Position numbers and translations under genes: made by a program. A DNA stretch of 64,000 nucleotides from NCBI GenBank assembly GCA_900470445.1, contig UCAU01000006.1, positions 93,224 to 157,223 on the forward strand, read 5' to 3'. Below are positions 33,203 through 42,947 of this stretch, in pieces. The stretch's first letter is position 1, and every line of letters starts with the position of its first letter. This DNA comes from Hyphomicrobiales bacterium (lineage in GTDB: Bacteria; Pseudomonadota; Alphaproteobacteria; Rhizobiales; Devosiaceae). The notes beneath the pieces are model-generated. The model was not told the DNA's origin, made no database searches, and saw only the letters and a program-made list of their open reading frames with translations.

Positions 33203-35665
33203 CTAAACCGGTAACACCGTCGAGGTTTTCCGCTCCACGCTGGCGCTCAGCGGCAGGTCGGCCGAGGATAGGCCCGCCCGCAGCGTGAATGCGCCAGCTT
33301 CCACCACCCAGTGGTGGCCGGTCTCGTTAAAATAGGCGAAACTGCGGGCGTCAAGTTTCAGGGTCACCGTGCCGGTTTCGCCCGGCGCCAGTTGCGCCTT
33401 GTGGAATGCCTTGAGTTCCTTGGCCGGGCGGGGTTCGGACGAGGCTTCATCACCGACATAAAGCTGGATGACGGCCGAGCCGCTCCGCGATCCGCTATTG
33501 GTCACGGCGAGGCTGACACTAACCTCGCCATCGCTCTCGAACCGGCTGTCGTCAACCACAAGGTCGGACAGCGTGAAACTGGTGTAGCCCAGCCCGAAGC
33601 CAAAGGGGAATAGCGGGGTGAGGCCCAGCCGGTCATAATGGCGATAGCCCACGAAGATGCCCTCCTCGTAGCGCACTTTGCCCTCGAGCCCCGGATAGAC
33701 CTCCCGATCCTGGCTATGCGCCGGATTATCGGCCCAACGAACGGGAAAGGTCTGTGGCAAGCGTCCGCCGGGCTCGGCAGTGCCAGTCAGCACATCGGCG
33801 ATGGCATTGCCGGCTTCCTGCCCAGGATACCAGGCCTGCAATACTGCCGCGACCGAACCAATCCAAGGCATTTCCACCGGTCCGCCGGTCTGCAGCACCA
33901 CGATGGTGTTTGGATTGACTTGGGCCACCGCCGCCACCAGCTCGTTCTGCCGTCCCGGCAACTCGATCGACAGCAGGTCGCTGCCTTCGGTATCCCACTC
34001 GCCGTTGCGGCCGATAAAGACCAATGCGACATCGGCATCGCGCGCCGCCAGCACTGCCTCGGCAATGGCCTCGTCGCCCAAGGGATGTCCAATGCCGCAG
34101 GCGAAGGCTGCAAGGCCCAGCGTGGCGAATGCCTTGGTGGCAAATTCGATCATCACTTCATAGCTGCGGCCGGCCTCCAGGGTCACCGAGCCGACGACTT
34201 CATCAGAGCCTTCCTCAAAGAAGGTGCGGCCTTTGCTCCAGTCGGTCCAGGCGTCAGCAATCAGCTTGCCACCGACAAACACCTTGGCGAAGCCGGCCGA
34301 ATAGGTGCCCACGCGATGCTCGCCGCTCACCTCGGGGGTGAACTGGCCCGTGATCCGCGCCGAGAAATGCAGCGGGTCCACCTTGCCGCCGCCCACATTG
34401 CCGATCCAGAAGGCCTGCGCCTCTTCCTGCGTGCCGATATGGACCGGGGTGCCCGCCAGTTTCTCGTTGTCGAAATATTCGACGGTGAAATCCCCGCGCA
34501 GCACCGGCTGAAAACGCTCATTGGTGCAGCCCTGCGCGTAGCTCAGTCGCTCTTCGCCAAGGGCCGAAACCAGCCCTTGCCAGGGCGAAATGCGATAATG
34601 CGCGTTGAGCTGGGCGCTGCCGCCGCCCATGATCTGCGCGGTCTTGGCATTGGGGCCGATCACGGCAATCTTGCCTCCACCGGCCAGTGGCAGCACACCG
34701 TTATTCTTGAGCAGCACGGCGGCCTCGGCCCCGGCCCGGCGGATGAGCGCACGGGTTTCCGGCCGGTCATCGGCGCGTTCAGCATGCGGGCGGTGATCAT
34801 CGAGCGAGCCGACGCGCTCCATCAGCCGCAGCATGGCCCGCACCCGCTGGTCCACGATCGCCGCATCGACGTTGCCGGCATTGACCGCATCCACCAGTTT
34901 CTGGCCGCGGTCGCGGGGCGGGCCGGGCATTTCCAGGTCCAGCCCGGCAATTACCGTCTCGGCCGTGGAATGGCTGCCGAACCAGTCGGACATGACGATG
35001 CCATCATAGCCCCATTCGTCGCGCAACACGGTGCCAAGCAGCCAGTTATGCTCCGAGGTATAGGTGCCGTTGAGCCGGTTATAGGAACTCATGACGCCCC
35101 AGGTTCCGGCCTTCTTCACCGCCGCCTCGAAGGGAATGAGATAGATTTCGCGCAGCGCCCGCTCGCCCACTTCGCTCGAAATGGTGGTGCGCTCGATCTC
35201 GCTTTCATTGCCCACGAAATGCTTGATCGTGGCGCCGATCCCCTGGCTCTGCAGTCCCTTGATATAGCCCACGGCCAGTTCGGCGGTAAGGAATGGATCC
35301 TCCGAATAGCATTCGAAATTGCGGCCATTGGTCACCGAGCGGTGGATGTTCACCGTAGGCGCCAGCAGCATATGCGCGCCTTTGGACTTGACCTCGCCGG
35401 CCAGCGCCGCGCCGATCTCTTCGAGCAGCGGCACATTCCACGTCGAGCCCAGGGCGATGCCCACGGGGAAACTGGCCGACTTCACCCCACCGATCAGCGA
35501 ACCGCCGCCACGCGCGCCATTGGGGCCGTCCGTCACGCGCAGCTTACCGATATTGAGGCGCTCGATGGCCGGCACGCTCCAGAAATCCTCGCCGGAAAGC
35601 AGGGAAACCTTCTCCTCCAGCGTCATGGCGGCCAGCAGCTGCTCGATCCGTTCGGAATTGCTCAA
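33203..35665 (-). CDS. Glycoside hydrolase family 3 beta-glucosidase-like enzyme
   Basis: An 820-residue GH3 enzyme without a signal peptide. The catalytic nucleophile is Asp227 in GIVMSDWFG. Upstream are the substrate-binding VTDGPNGAR and NGRNFECYSEDP. A PA14 domain is inserted in the second half (VEYFDNEKLAGTPVHIG), and a fibronectin type III-like domain ends the protein. A TTG at 35665 is the best start, with GGGGAG 8 nt before it; the next ATG is at 35626. It probably hydrolyses beta-glucosides or similar oligosaccharides in the cytoplasm. It converges on the oxidoreductase gene with a 7-bp gap and no visible terminator. Confidence 0.92.
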   Translation of the reverse strand: MSNSERIEQLLAAMTLEEKVSLLSGEDFWSVPAIERLNIGKLRVTDGPNGARGGGSLIGGVKSASFPVGIALGSTWNVPLLEEIGAALAGEVKSKGAHMLLAPTVNIHRSVTNGRNFECYSEDPFLTAELAVGYIKGLQSQGIGATIKHFVGNESEIERTTISSEVGERALREIYLIPFEAAVKKAGTWGVMSSYNRLNGTYTSEHNWLLGTVLRDEWGYDGIVMSDWFGSHSTAETVIAGLDLEMPGPPRDRGQKLVDAVNAGNVDAAIVDQRVRAMLRLMERVGSLDDHRPHAERADDRPETRALIRRAGAEAAVLLKNNGVLPLAGGGKIAVIGPNAKTAQIMGGGSAQLNAHYRISPWQGLVSALGEERLSYAQGCTNERFQPVLRGDFTVEYFDNEKLAGTPVHIGTQEEAQAFWIGNVGGGKVDPLHFSARITGQFTPEVSGEHRVGTYSAGFAKVFVGGKLIADAWTDWSKGRTFFEEGSDEVVGSVTLEAGRSYEVMIEFATKAFATLGLAAFACGIGHPLGDEAIAEAVLAARDADVALVFIGRNGEWDTEGSDLLSIELPGRQNELVAAVAQVNPNTIVVLQTGGPVEMPWIGSVAAVLQAWYPGQEAGNAIADVLTGTAEPGGRLPQTFPVRWADNPAHSQDREVYPGLEGKVRYEEGIFVGYRHYDRLGLTPLFPFGFGLGYTSFTLSDLVVDDSRFESDGEVSVSLAVTNSGSRSGSAVIQLYVGDEASSEPRPAKELKAFHKAQLAPGETGTVTLKLDARSFAYFNETGHHWVVEAGAFTLRAGLSSADLPLSASVERKTSTVLPV

Positions 35666-35861
35666 AATATTCTCCCCGACGCCTTGGGTGCATCTGCACG
35701 ATCCATCCCCGGCCTTATACTTGGCCCGCGATGCCGCCGGAAGATCGATACCAGCAACGCTTTTGCGAAGTTCCGGCAGGTTCCGGTCAGCATCGCGCGC
35801 ACTCGTCAAATGCGGCGCCAATCGTTACGACAGGCTGCATTTGTGTGGTGAGGATCGAATC

Positions 35862-37046
35862 GTGAGTGGTGGTTTCAACGACCTGGCAGGTCTGGTCGAA
35901 AAGATTGCGGCCGATGAGGGGCCGCGGCTGATCGAAATCCGGCGCGATATCCATGCCCATCCCGAGACGGCCTTCGAGGAAGTGCGCACCAGCGCGACAG
36001 TCGCGCGGGAACTGACCCGGCTGGGGATCATCCACCAGACCGGGATCGGGCGAACCGGCGTGGTCGGAGTGATCGAGGGCGGCCGGCCGGGGCCGACATT
36101 GTTGATCCGCGCCGACATGGACGCGCTGCCAATCCACGAGCAGACCGGCCTGCCTTATGCATCAACGATTGCCGGGCGTATGCATGCCTGCGGGCATGAT
36201 CTGCATACCGCCACGCTGATCGGGGTTGGCGCGGTGCTCAAGCAGATCGCGCCCCAGCTTTCGGGCCGCATCAAGCTGATGTTCCAGCCAGCCGAGGAAA
36301 CCTCGGAAAGCGGCGCGGCGGCGATGATTGCCGATGGCGTGCTGGATGGCGTCGACATGGCGCTGGGCTTTCACAATCACCCTGATGAGGCGACTGGCAC
36401 ATTCAGTTTCGTGACCGGGATCACCAATGGGTCCTCGGACGAATTCGATATCGTCATTCGCGGGTCTTCGGGCCATGCGGCGCGGCCGCATCAGACGGTG
36501 GACCCGATTGTCGCAGCGGCGCATCTGGTGTTGCAGCTCCAGACCATCGTGTCGCGCGAGGTGGACCCGATGCATCCGGCAGTACTGACCATCGGCGCGA
36601 TCCAGGCCGGTGATACCCACAATATCATTCCCGATTCCTGCATGCTGCGCGGCACGGTGCGGACCCAGGACAAGCACTCGCGCGATCTAATTGAGGCAGC
36701 GTTGCGGCGGCAATGTCAGGGGCTGGAGGCATCGCTGCGGGTCGAATGCGAGATCAGCTATGTGCGCGGCGTGCCTTCGCTGGTCAGCGATACGCATATC
36801 CTTGAAACCACCATGGCAGCGATCCGCGAGCATTATGGCGATGTGGTGCAGCAGGGTAGGGCGTCGCTGGGCGCCGAGGATTTTGCCCTGATCGGCGAGC
36901 GGGTGCCGGCCTTCCAGCTCGGCATCGGCGCGTCCCAGCAGGGGCGCGACGACAGATTGCACAATTCCGATTACCAGCCCGACGAACGCTCGATCGGGCT
37001 GGGTGTGGTGGCCTTGTCGCTGGCAGCGGCGAAGCTGCTCGCCTAG
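35862..37046 (+). CDS. M20 family amidohydrolase (hippurate hydrolase/aminoacylase-like)
   Basis: A 394-residue M20D metallopeptidase. It shows the typical N-terminus IEIRRDIHAHPETAFEE, the metal-binding GRMHACGHDLHTA near residues 105-117, FQPAEETSESGAAAMI, the dimerisation domain SSGHAARPHQTVDP and a C-terminal LHNSDY. The start is a GTG at 35862 with GAGG about 8-10 nt upstream; the longer frame lies antisense to the GH3 gene. Members remove acyl groups from N-acyl amino acids or related amides. The GH3 gene is divergent, 196 nt away. Confidence 0.9.
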   Translation: MSGGFNDLAGLVEKIAADEGPRLIEIRRDIHAHPETAFEEVRTSATVARELTRLGIIHQTGIGRTGVVGVIEGGRPGPTLLIRADMDALPIHEQTGLPYASTIAGRMHACGHDLHTATLIGVGAVLKQIAPQLSGRIKLMFQPAEETSESGAAAMIADGVLDGVDMALGFHNHPDEATGTFSFVTGITNGSSDEFDIVIRGSSGHAARPHQTVDPIVAAAHLVLQLQTIVSREVDPMHPAVLTIGAIQAGDTHNIIPDSCMLRGTVRTQDKHSRDLIEAALRRQCQGLEASLRVECEISYVRGVPSLVSDTHILETTMAAIREHYGDVVQQGRASLGAEDFALIGERVPAFQLGIGASQQGRDDRLHNSDYQPDERSIGLGVVALSLAAAKLLA

Positions 37047-37050
37047 CGCT

Positions 37051-37962
37051 TTACCAGGTGCGGTGCTTGCCCAGCGTGTGGATATGCTCGGTGCCGATGC
37101 CGCAGCAGCCGCCAATGATGCTGGCGCCGGCCTTGGCCCATTGCTGGGCCCATTGGTCATAGGCGACCGGGTTGAGGTCGTCGCGGATTTCGGTGACCAC
37201 GGCATTGGCCTCTTCGTCGTCCTGCTGGGACGGGAAGGCATTGGCGTAAACGCCGATCTGGGGATCAACACCCAGGCGGGCAAAGGTCTTGGAGGCCGCG
37301 TCGATAGCAGCGGTCATGACTTCGGGCATGCTGCAATTGAACAGCATGGCCGAGGCACCCAGCGACGCCGCGAGTTCGGCGGCGGCAACCACGGTTTCCC
37401 CGGAGCGCAATTGGGGTTCGCCCATTTCGGCGGGGGAGACGTCATCGCGCAGGGTGAAGGAGATCCAGAATGGCAGGCCGGTGCTGGCGGTCGCGGCATG
37501 GGCGGCGCGGGCTTCGGCGAGGCTGCTCTGGGTTTCGGCCAGCCAGACATCGACAAACGGGGCCATGCCGCCGACCAGCACATCGAGATAGGCGCCGGCC
37601 AATGCCGGGTTGAACAGGTCGGGCTGATAGGAGCCGAATACCGGCGGGAGCGATCCGGCGACCAGCACTTTGCGATCCTTCGCCGCGTCGGCGGCTTCTC
37701 GCGCCAGACGTCCGGCAAGCGCCGCTAGCCGCTTGCCATCGGCGGCAAAGCGCTCTTCGCCAATGTGGAACGGCACCACGGCATAGCTATTGGTGGTGAT
37801 GACATCGGCGCCAGCCGCGATATAGCTGGCATGCGCCTGGGTGACGAACTCGGGCGCTTCCATCAGGGCCAGAGCCGACCATTCGGGCTGGCGGAACGGG
37901 GCGCCGATGCGCTCCAACTCACGCCCCATGCCGCCATCGAGGAGAAGTCCGCGTCGTGTCAT
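37051..37962 (-). CDS. Homocysteine S-methyltransferase family protein
   Basis: A 303-residue zinc-dependent methyltransferase of the MmuM/YitJ-N type. The start is LLLDGGMGRELERIG, and the zinc cysteines are visible in MLFNCSMPE and the C-terminal IIGGCCGIGTEH. It transfers a methyl group from S-methylmethionine or another donor to homocysteine. The ATG at 37962 has AAGGA upstream. It converges with the M20 gene with only 4 nt between stops. It could tie into sulfur amino-acid salvage, but no operon partner shows this. Confidence 0.9.
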   Translation of the reverse strand: MTRRGLLLDGGMGRELERIGAPFRQPEWSALALMEAPEFVTQAHASYIAAGADVITTNSYAVVPFHIGEERFAADGKRLAALAGRLAREAADAAKDRKVLVAGSLPPVFGSYQPDLFNPALAGAYLDVLVGGMAPFVDVWLAETQSSLAEARAAHAATASTGLPFWISFTLRDDVSPAEMGEPQLRSGETVVAAAELAASLGASAMLFNCSMPEVMTAAIDAASKTFARLGVDPQIGVYANAFPSQQDDEEANAVVTEIRDDLNPVAYDQWAQQWAKAGASIIGGCCGIGTEHIHTLGKHRTW

Positions 37963-38046
37963 TTTTGGTGTCCTTGGAGAAGCAATGGCGTCGCGACTGC
38001 GCGGCACGCATGGAAAATGGGGATTGGATGGCGGAAAAGCAAAGGC

Positions 38047-39654
38047 TCAGCTTTCCACCCGATTGGCCATGCGCCGTTGCAACACACCGTCGAGCCAGCC
38101 GATTTTCATCTCCGGCACCGATTCGAGCAGCTGAGCGGTATAGGCGTCGAAGGGTGGTGACAGCACCTCGGCCTTGCGGCCATAGCGGACCACCCGCCCA
38201 CGATGCATCACCGCCACGCTATCGGCGATAGCCCGCACAATGGCGATGTCGTGGGTGATGAACAGGTAGGACGTGCCGGTATCGCGCTGGATCTGCATCA
38301 GCAGCGCCAGAATGCCCTCGGCCACCAGCGGATCGAGCGCCGATGTCGGCTCGTCGCAGATGATGAGGCGCGGCTTGGCGGCCAATGCTCGGGCAATGCA
38401 AACACGCTGTTTCTGACCACCCGAGAGCTGGCCGGGATAGCGGCTGAGCATGCTGGCAGGCAGTTCGATCTGGTCGAGCAATTCGGCGACACGCTGGCTC
38501 TTCTGCTTGGCGCTGAGGCCGAAATAGAAGTCCAGCGGCCGCCCGATAATGGTGCCCACGGTTTGCAGCGGGTTGAGCGCGATATCGGGCATCTGGTGGA
38601 TCATTTGCACATTGCGCAATTGCTCGCGCGTGCGCTTGGCCAGCGCGGGGGCCAGGTCAGTGCCCTCGAACGCAATGGTGCCGGAGCGCGCCGGGAGCAG
38701 GCCCATCAACACTCGCGCCAGGGTGGATTTGCCCGAACCGGATTCCCCGACCACGGCCAGGGTTTCAGCAGTGCCGACATCAAGGCTGATATCGCTGAGT
38801 ACGTCCGCGCCTGAGGCGTAGCCAGCATGGATATTGCTGACCGAGAGCAGCCGCTCGGCCGGCTGGGCGGCGATGGCCTTTTCGGCCCATTGCACCGACA
38901 TCAGGCGCTTGGTGTAGTCCTCGGTGGGGGCGGTGAACAGATGCTCGCTTGTGCCAGATTCCACCATCTTGCCGTGGCGCAGTACCAGAATGTCATCGGC
39001 AATCTGCGCCACGACGGCAAGGTCGTGCGAGATATAGAGCGCGGCAGTGTGCGTGGTGGCGATGGCATGCTTGATAGCCGCCAGCACTTCGATTTGCGTT
39101 GTGACATCGAGCGCCGTGGTGGGCTCGTCGAACACCACCAATTGCGGCTTGGGGCACAGCGCCATGGCGGTCATGGCGCGTTGCAATTGGCCGCCCGAGA
39201 CCTGATGGGGATAGCGCTGCCCGAAATGCTCGGGGTCAGGCAGGCCGAGCATGGCGAACAGGCTTTTTGCCCGCGCAATGGCTTCGGCCTTGTTCATGAT
39301 GCCGTGCCAGACGCTGGCCTCGATAACCTGGTCAATCAGCCGGTGGGCGGGGTTGAATGCGGCAGCGGCGGATTGGGCGACATAGGTCACGGCCGCGCCG
39401 CGCAGGTCGCGTGTTCCGGCTTTGCCGAGCTGGAGGATATCCTGCCCGTTGAGGACCACACGGCCCCCGGCAATGCGCACGCCCCGGCGGCCATAGCCGA
39501 GGGCGGCAAGGCCAATAGTGGATTTGCCGGCGCCCGATTCCCCGATCAGCCCGAGCACACGGCCCGGTTCGAGATCAAAGGAGACCTTGTCGACCAGAAC
39601 GGTCTCGCCCGCCGCAATGACGAGATCGCTGACGCTGAGCAGGGCATTAGCCAT
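38047..39654 (-). CDS. Fused DppD-DppF dual ATPase of a second peptide-type ABC transporter
   Basis: A 535-residue protein with two ABC ATPase domains. The first has GESGAGKST near residue 38, VSGGQLQRAMTAMAL and [12 protein letters not shown]; the second has GESGSGKST near 311, LSGGQKQRVCIARAL and IICDEPTSALD. The ATG at 39654 is chosen because GGGGAA lies 8-9 nt upstream; it overlaps the end of the permease gene by 8 bp. It is the last gene of the operon that starts with the binding protein at 44528. Confidence 0.93.
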   Translation of the reverse strand: MANALLSVSDLVIAAGETVLVDKVSFDLEPGRVLGLIGESGAGKSTIGLAALGYGRRGVRIAGGRVVLNGQDILQLGKAGTRDLRGAAVTYVAQSAAAAFNPAHRLIDQVIEASVWHGIMNKAEAIARAKSLFAMLGLPDPEHFGQRYPHQVSGGQLQRAMTAMALCPKPQLVVFDEPTTALDVTTQIEVLAAIKHAIATTHTAALYISHDLAVVAQIADDILVLRHGKMVESGTSEHLFTAPTEDYTKRLMSVQWAEKAIAAQPAERLLSVSNIHAGYASGADVLSDISLDVGTAETLAVVGESGSGKSTLARVLMGLLPARSGTIAFEGTDLAPALAKRTREQLRNVQMIHQMPDIALNPLQTVGTIIGRPLDFYFGLSAKQKSQRVAELLDQIELPASMLSRYPGQLSGGQKQRVCIARALAAKPRLIICDEPTSALDPLVAEGILALLMQIQRDTGTSYLFITHDIAIVRAIADSVAVMHRGRVVRYGRKAEVLSPPFDAYTAQLLESVPEMKIGWLDGVLQRRMANRVES

Positions 39655-40477
39655 TGCCAAGTTCCCCACGCATATGCGCCGCCCGGGTCAGCACCCAGTC
39701 CACGATAAGATTGACCGAGACGGCCAGCAGAACAATGGCGCCGCCGGGAATGAGCGCGGCGAAAATGCCGAACAGCAGGCCATCCTTGTTCTCTTTGACG
39801 AGACTTCCCCAATCGGCCACGGGCGGCTGAATACCCAAACCAAGGAAAGACAGTGTCGACAAGAACAGCACGGCAAAGGCGAAGCGCATGCCGAATTCGG
39901 CGAGGAGGGGCGCGGCTGCATTGGGCAGAATTTCGCGCAGCATGATCCAGCCCCAGCCTTCGCCGCGCATGCGGGCGACTTCGACATAGTCGAGCACGGC
40001 AATATCGGTGGCGACGGCGCGGCTGACGCGGAACACGCGCGTGGCATCGAGCGCTGCCATAACGAGGACCAGCACGACGACATTTTTGGGCAGCACCGCC
40101 AAGACGACCAGCGCAAAGATCAGCGTGGGGATAGCCATCAGCAGATCATTGCCGCGCGACAGCGCCTGATCTACCCAGCCGCGTTTCATCGCAGCCAACA
40201 GTCCCAGCGCCACGCCGACGATAAAGGCGATGAGGGTGGCGAGAGCGGCAATGCTCAGGGTGACTTGCGCACCCCAGATGATGCGCGAGAGCAGGTCACG
40301 CCCCAGATTGTCGGTGCCCAGCAGCGCTATTGACGATGGCGGCTCCCAGACGCCGCCGACCACTTTGGAAACATCATAGGGGGCGACCCATGGCGCAAAG
40401 GCTGCAATGGCGATGAAGAGTGCCAGCACGAGAAAAGCCAGCAGCACCAGCGGCGATGGACGAAACTTGCGGTTCAT
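39647..40477 (-). CDS. Peptide-type ABC transporter permease (DppC-like), second system
   Basis: A 276-residue permease with the first helix PLVLLAFLVLALFIAIAAFAPW, the DppC motif LLGTDNLGRDLLSRIIWGAQVTL, and the EAA loop YVEVARMRGEGWGWIMLREILPN. The ATG at 40477 overlaps the DppB stop by 4 bp. The upstream extension of the open frame is not conserved and overlaps dppB. It works with the neighbouring DppB and dual ATPase. Confidence 0.92.
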   Translation of the reverse strand: MNRKFRPSPLVLLAFLVLALFIAIAAFAPWVAPYDVSKVVGGVWEPPSSIALLGTDNLGRDLLSRIIWGAQVTLSIAALATLIAFIVGVALGLLAAMKRGWVDQALSRGNDLLMAIPTLIFALVVLAVLPKNVVVLVLVMAALDATRVFRVSRAVATDIAVLDYVEVARMRGEGWGWIMLREILPNAAAPLLAEFGMRFAFAVLFLSTLSFLGLGIQPPVADWGSLVKENKDGLLFGIFAALIPGGAIVLLAVSVNLIVDWVLTRAAHMRGELGNG

Positions 40478-41496
40478 CGCGGATGCCTCAGGCGCGGATT
40501 GGCGATGACGGCGGCAATGTCGGCGACCAGATTGAGCAGAATATAGACCGCCGCAAAAATCAGCCCGCACGCCTGTACCACCGGCACGTCGCGCTTGGAG
40601 ACGTGATCGACCATATATTGGCCCATGCCGGGATAGACAAAGATCACCTCGACCACCACGACCCCAACCACGAGATAGGCCATGTTGAGCGCCACCACAT
40701 TGATGATGGGCGACAGCGCGTTGGGCAAAGCGTGTTTCCAGATCACCCGCCAGGGCGACAGGCCCTTGAGCTCGGCGGTTTCGATATAGGGCGCGGACAT
40801 GACATTAAGCAGCGCTGCGCGAGTCATGCGCATCATATGGCCGAGCACGGCGATGACCAGCGTGGCGGTGGGCAGCGCAACGGCCGAAAGGCGCTGCCAC
40901 AAGCCCATACCGTCGGAAACCGTCGAGCCGCTGGGGAACCAGCCCAGCGTGATCGAGAAGAATGCGATGAGCAGATAGCCCGCGAAAAATTCGGGCAGTG
41001 AAATGGCGGCCAGCGTGACGATATTGATCACCCGATCAGCCAAAGTGCCGGCGAAGCGGGCGGCGATGAGGCCGAGCAGGATGGCCAGCGGCACGGCGAT
41101 GGCGGCGGCGACGCTCGCCAGGAACATTGTATTGGCCAGGCGCGGGGCAATGCTGGTGGCAATGTCCTGCTTATTGCTGGTGCTGCGCCCCAGATCCCCA
41201 TGCAGCACACCACCGAGCCAGGCCACGTAGCGCACGACCGGAGGGCGTTCCAGACCAAGCTCCTTGCGGATGCCTTCGACCGCTTCAGGCGTGGCCTGCT
41301 GGCCGAGCATGGCCGTGGCCACGTCGCCGGGCAGGATTTGCGTGCCGGCAAAGATCAGCGCCGAAATGGCCCAGAGCACGACGAGCCCCATCAGCACCCG
41401 CCGGATCAGCATGCAGGCCAGCCCACAGGGGCGCCGCCGCCGAACCGGGATCAAGGGCGCGCCTTGGATAGGGGCCACCGGGGGCGTGTCGGTCAT
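40474..41496 (-). CDS. Peptide-type ABC transporter permease (DppB-like), second system
   Basis: A 340-residue permease. After a basic cytoplasmic tail (PVRRRRPCGLACMLIRR) comes the helix VLMGLVVLWAISALIFAGTQILPGD, the periplasmic loop ATAMLGQQATPEAVEGIRKELGL, more helices, and the EAA loop SAPYIETAELKGLSPWRVIWKHALPN. The ATG at 41496 directly follows a GTG at 41499 that could also start translation; GAGAGAG lies upstream. It is the first permease after the oxidase gene. Confidence 0.92.
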   Translation of the reverse strand: MTDTPPVAPIQGAPLIPVRRRRPCGLACMLIRRVLMGLVVLWAISALIFAGTQILPGDVATAMLGQQATPEAVEGIRKELGLERPPVVRYVAWLGGVLHGDLGRSTSNKQDIATSIAPRLANTMFLASVAAAIAVPLAILLGLIAARFAGTLADRVINIVTLAAISLPEFFAGYLLIAFFSITLGWFPSGSTVSDGMGLWQRLSAVALPTATLVIAVLGHMMRMTRAALLNVMSAPYIETAELKGLSPWRVIWKHALPNALSPIINVVALNMAYLVVGVVVVEVIFVYPGMGQYMVDHVSKRDVPVVQACGLIFAAVYILLNLVADIAAVIANPRLRHPR

Positions 41497-41566
41497 CACT
41501 CTCTCTCAAAATCCTGGCGCATGGGCTATCAGCGTAGGTCGGGTCAAGGCAATCCCTGCCAGCCTG

Positions 41567-42886
41567 CTATTCCAGATGCACGCCGTCCTTCTCGCTGAAG
41601 CGCGAGAAGCGGAAATCATGCGGATCGACGATTGGCTCGCGCCCGCTGACCAGATCGGCCGTCAACCGCGCCGCGCCCAGGCCCAGCCCGAAGCCGTGCC
41701 CGGAATAGCCGGTCGACAGGAAAAAGCCGGGCACTTGCTCGACCGGCGAGATGACCGGAATGGCGTCGGGCGTGACATCAACGCAGCCGCCCCATTGCTC
41801 GGCAATGACAAGCCCGGCAAACATCGGCATCTGCTCGGCCATCAGCCGTGGCACGGCGGCCATGACGGCAGGATCGGGTAATGGATCGAGAATGCGTTCC
41901 TTTTCGAATGGGCTGATGCCATCGGCGCCCCAGGGCTTGAGATAGCCCAATTCCTTGAAGAACCGGCGCCCCAGCCGCAGGCTCATCGCCTTGCCCTCGC
42001 GGCGCACGGTGGGGAGATAGTCGAGCAGAAAGCGGAAACTGTCCGGCACGATATCGGCGACATATTTGCCGCCATTCTCGATAGTGTAGCCGCCATCGTC
42101 GCGCCGGCGCGAGCAAATGCCCGGCACCCAGATCGCCGCATCGGGACCAGCGGCCAGCGCCTCGGTGCGCTGCATGGACACGATCACCTTGAGCTGGGGC
42201 AGCCGCAGACCAAGCGAACGGCAGAACAGGCTCGACCAAGCGCCACCGGCCAGCACGACCTTTGGCGCAGCGATGCGCCCGCGCTCGGTCACCACGCCGC
42301 TGATCGCCCCACCGGTTTTCTCGACCGCCCGTACCGCGCAATTCTCAAGCACGGTGACGCCAAGTCGGCGCGCATAGGCGGTGATCGCCGGCACGGCCTT
42401 TTGCGGTTCGGCGCGACCATCGGTTTCGGTATAGAGGCCAATCGGATAGTCCCGCTCCAACCCCGGCGCTATTGCCGCAACACCGTCGCGATCCAGCACC
42501 TGACTCTCCAAGCCCAATGCTTTGGCTTTGGCGCCCCAGGCATCATAGCGGCTCAGTTCGGCTTCGGTGCGAAACCCATAAAGACTGCCGCATTGGCGAA
42601 ACCCGGTATCGCCGCCAATGCGCGCATCAATGCCGCGCCAGAGGGCAAGGCTCGCCATGGAGAGTGCCACTTCACGAGGATCGCGCCCCTGCTGGCGCAC
42701 CCAGCCGGCATTGCGGCTGGATTGCTCGCCCGCCACCACGCCCTTTTCGCAGACGACGACGCGCAGGTCCTGTTCGGCCAGAAACATCGCCGTCGACATG
42801 CCGATAATGCCGCCGCCAATAATGACGACATCCGCAGCCGGTGGCAGCTCCGTGTCGGTTTCGACCGGGGCGATACGAGGCGCCAT
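41567..42886 (-). CDS. FAD-dependent oxidoreductase (DAO family)
   Basis: A 439-residue flavoprotein of the DAO group. It has the FAD-binding ADVVIIGGGIIGMSTAMFLAE near residues 18-38, CEKGVVAGEQSSRNAGWVRQQGRDPRE, and the C-terminal FFLSTGYSGHGFGLGLGAARLTADLV. Members oxidise D- or L-amino acids, sarcosine, opines or polyamines. It is placed between the binding-protein gene and the permeases of the same operon, so its substrate is probably what the transporter imports. The ATG at 42886 has AGGAA six nt upstream. Confidence 0.9.
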   Translation of the reverse strand: MAPRIAPVETDTELPPAADVVIIGGGIIGMSTAMFLAEQDLRVVVCEKGVVAGEQSSRNAGWVRQQGRDPREVALSMASLALWRGIDARIGGDTGFRQCGSLYGFRTEAELSRYDAWGAKAKALGLESQVLDRDGVAAIAPGLERDYPIGLYTETDGRAEPQKAVPAITAYARRLGVTVLENCAVRAVEKTGGAISGVVTERGRIAAPKVVLAGGAWSSLFCRSLGLRLPQLKVIVSMQRTEALAAGPDAAIWVPGICSRRRDDGGYTIENGGKYVADIVPDSFRFLLDYLPTVRREGKAMSLRLGRRFFKELGYLKPWGADGISPFEKERILDPLPDPAVMAAVPRLMAEQMPMFAGLVIAEQWGGCVDVTPDAIPVISPVEQVPGFFLSTGYSGHGFGLGLGAARLTADLVSGREPIVDPHDFRFSRFSEKDGVHLE

Positions 42887-42947
42887 TTCTATTTCCTGAA
42901 TGCGAGAGAACGAAGGGCCCGGCACTTTGCGCCAGGCCCGGAACAGA

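Noticed and set aside
33638-35851. 737-codon plus-strand frame opposite the GH3 gene
   Set aside because: Antisense shadow of a clear GH3 enzyme with an identifiable nucleophile; no domain in the plus-strand product.
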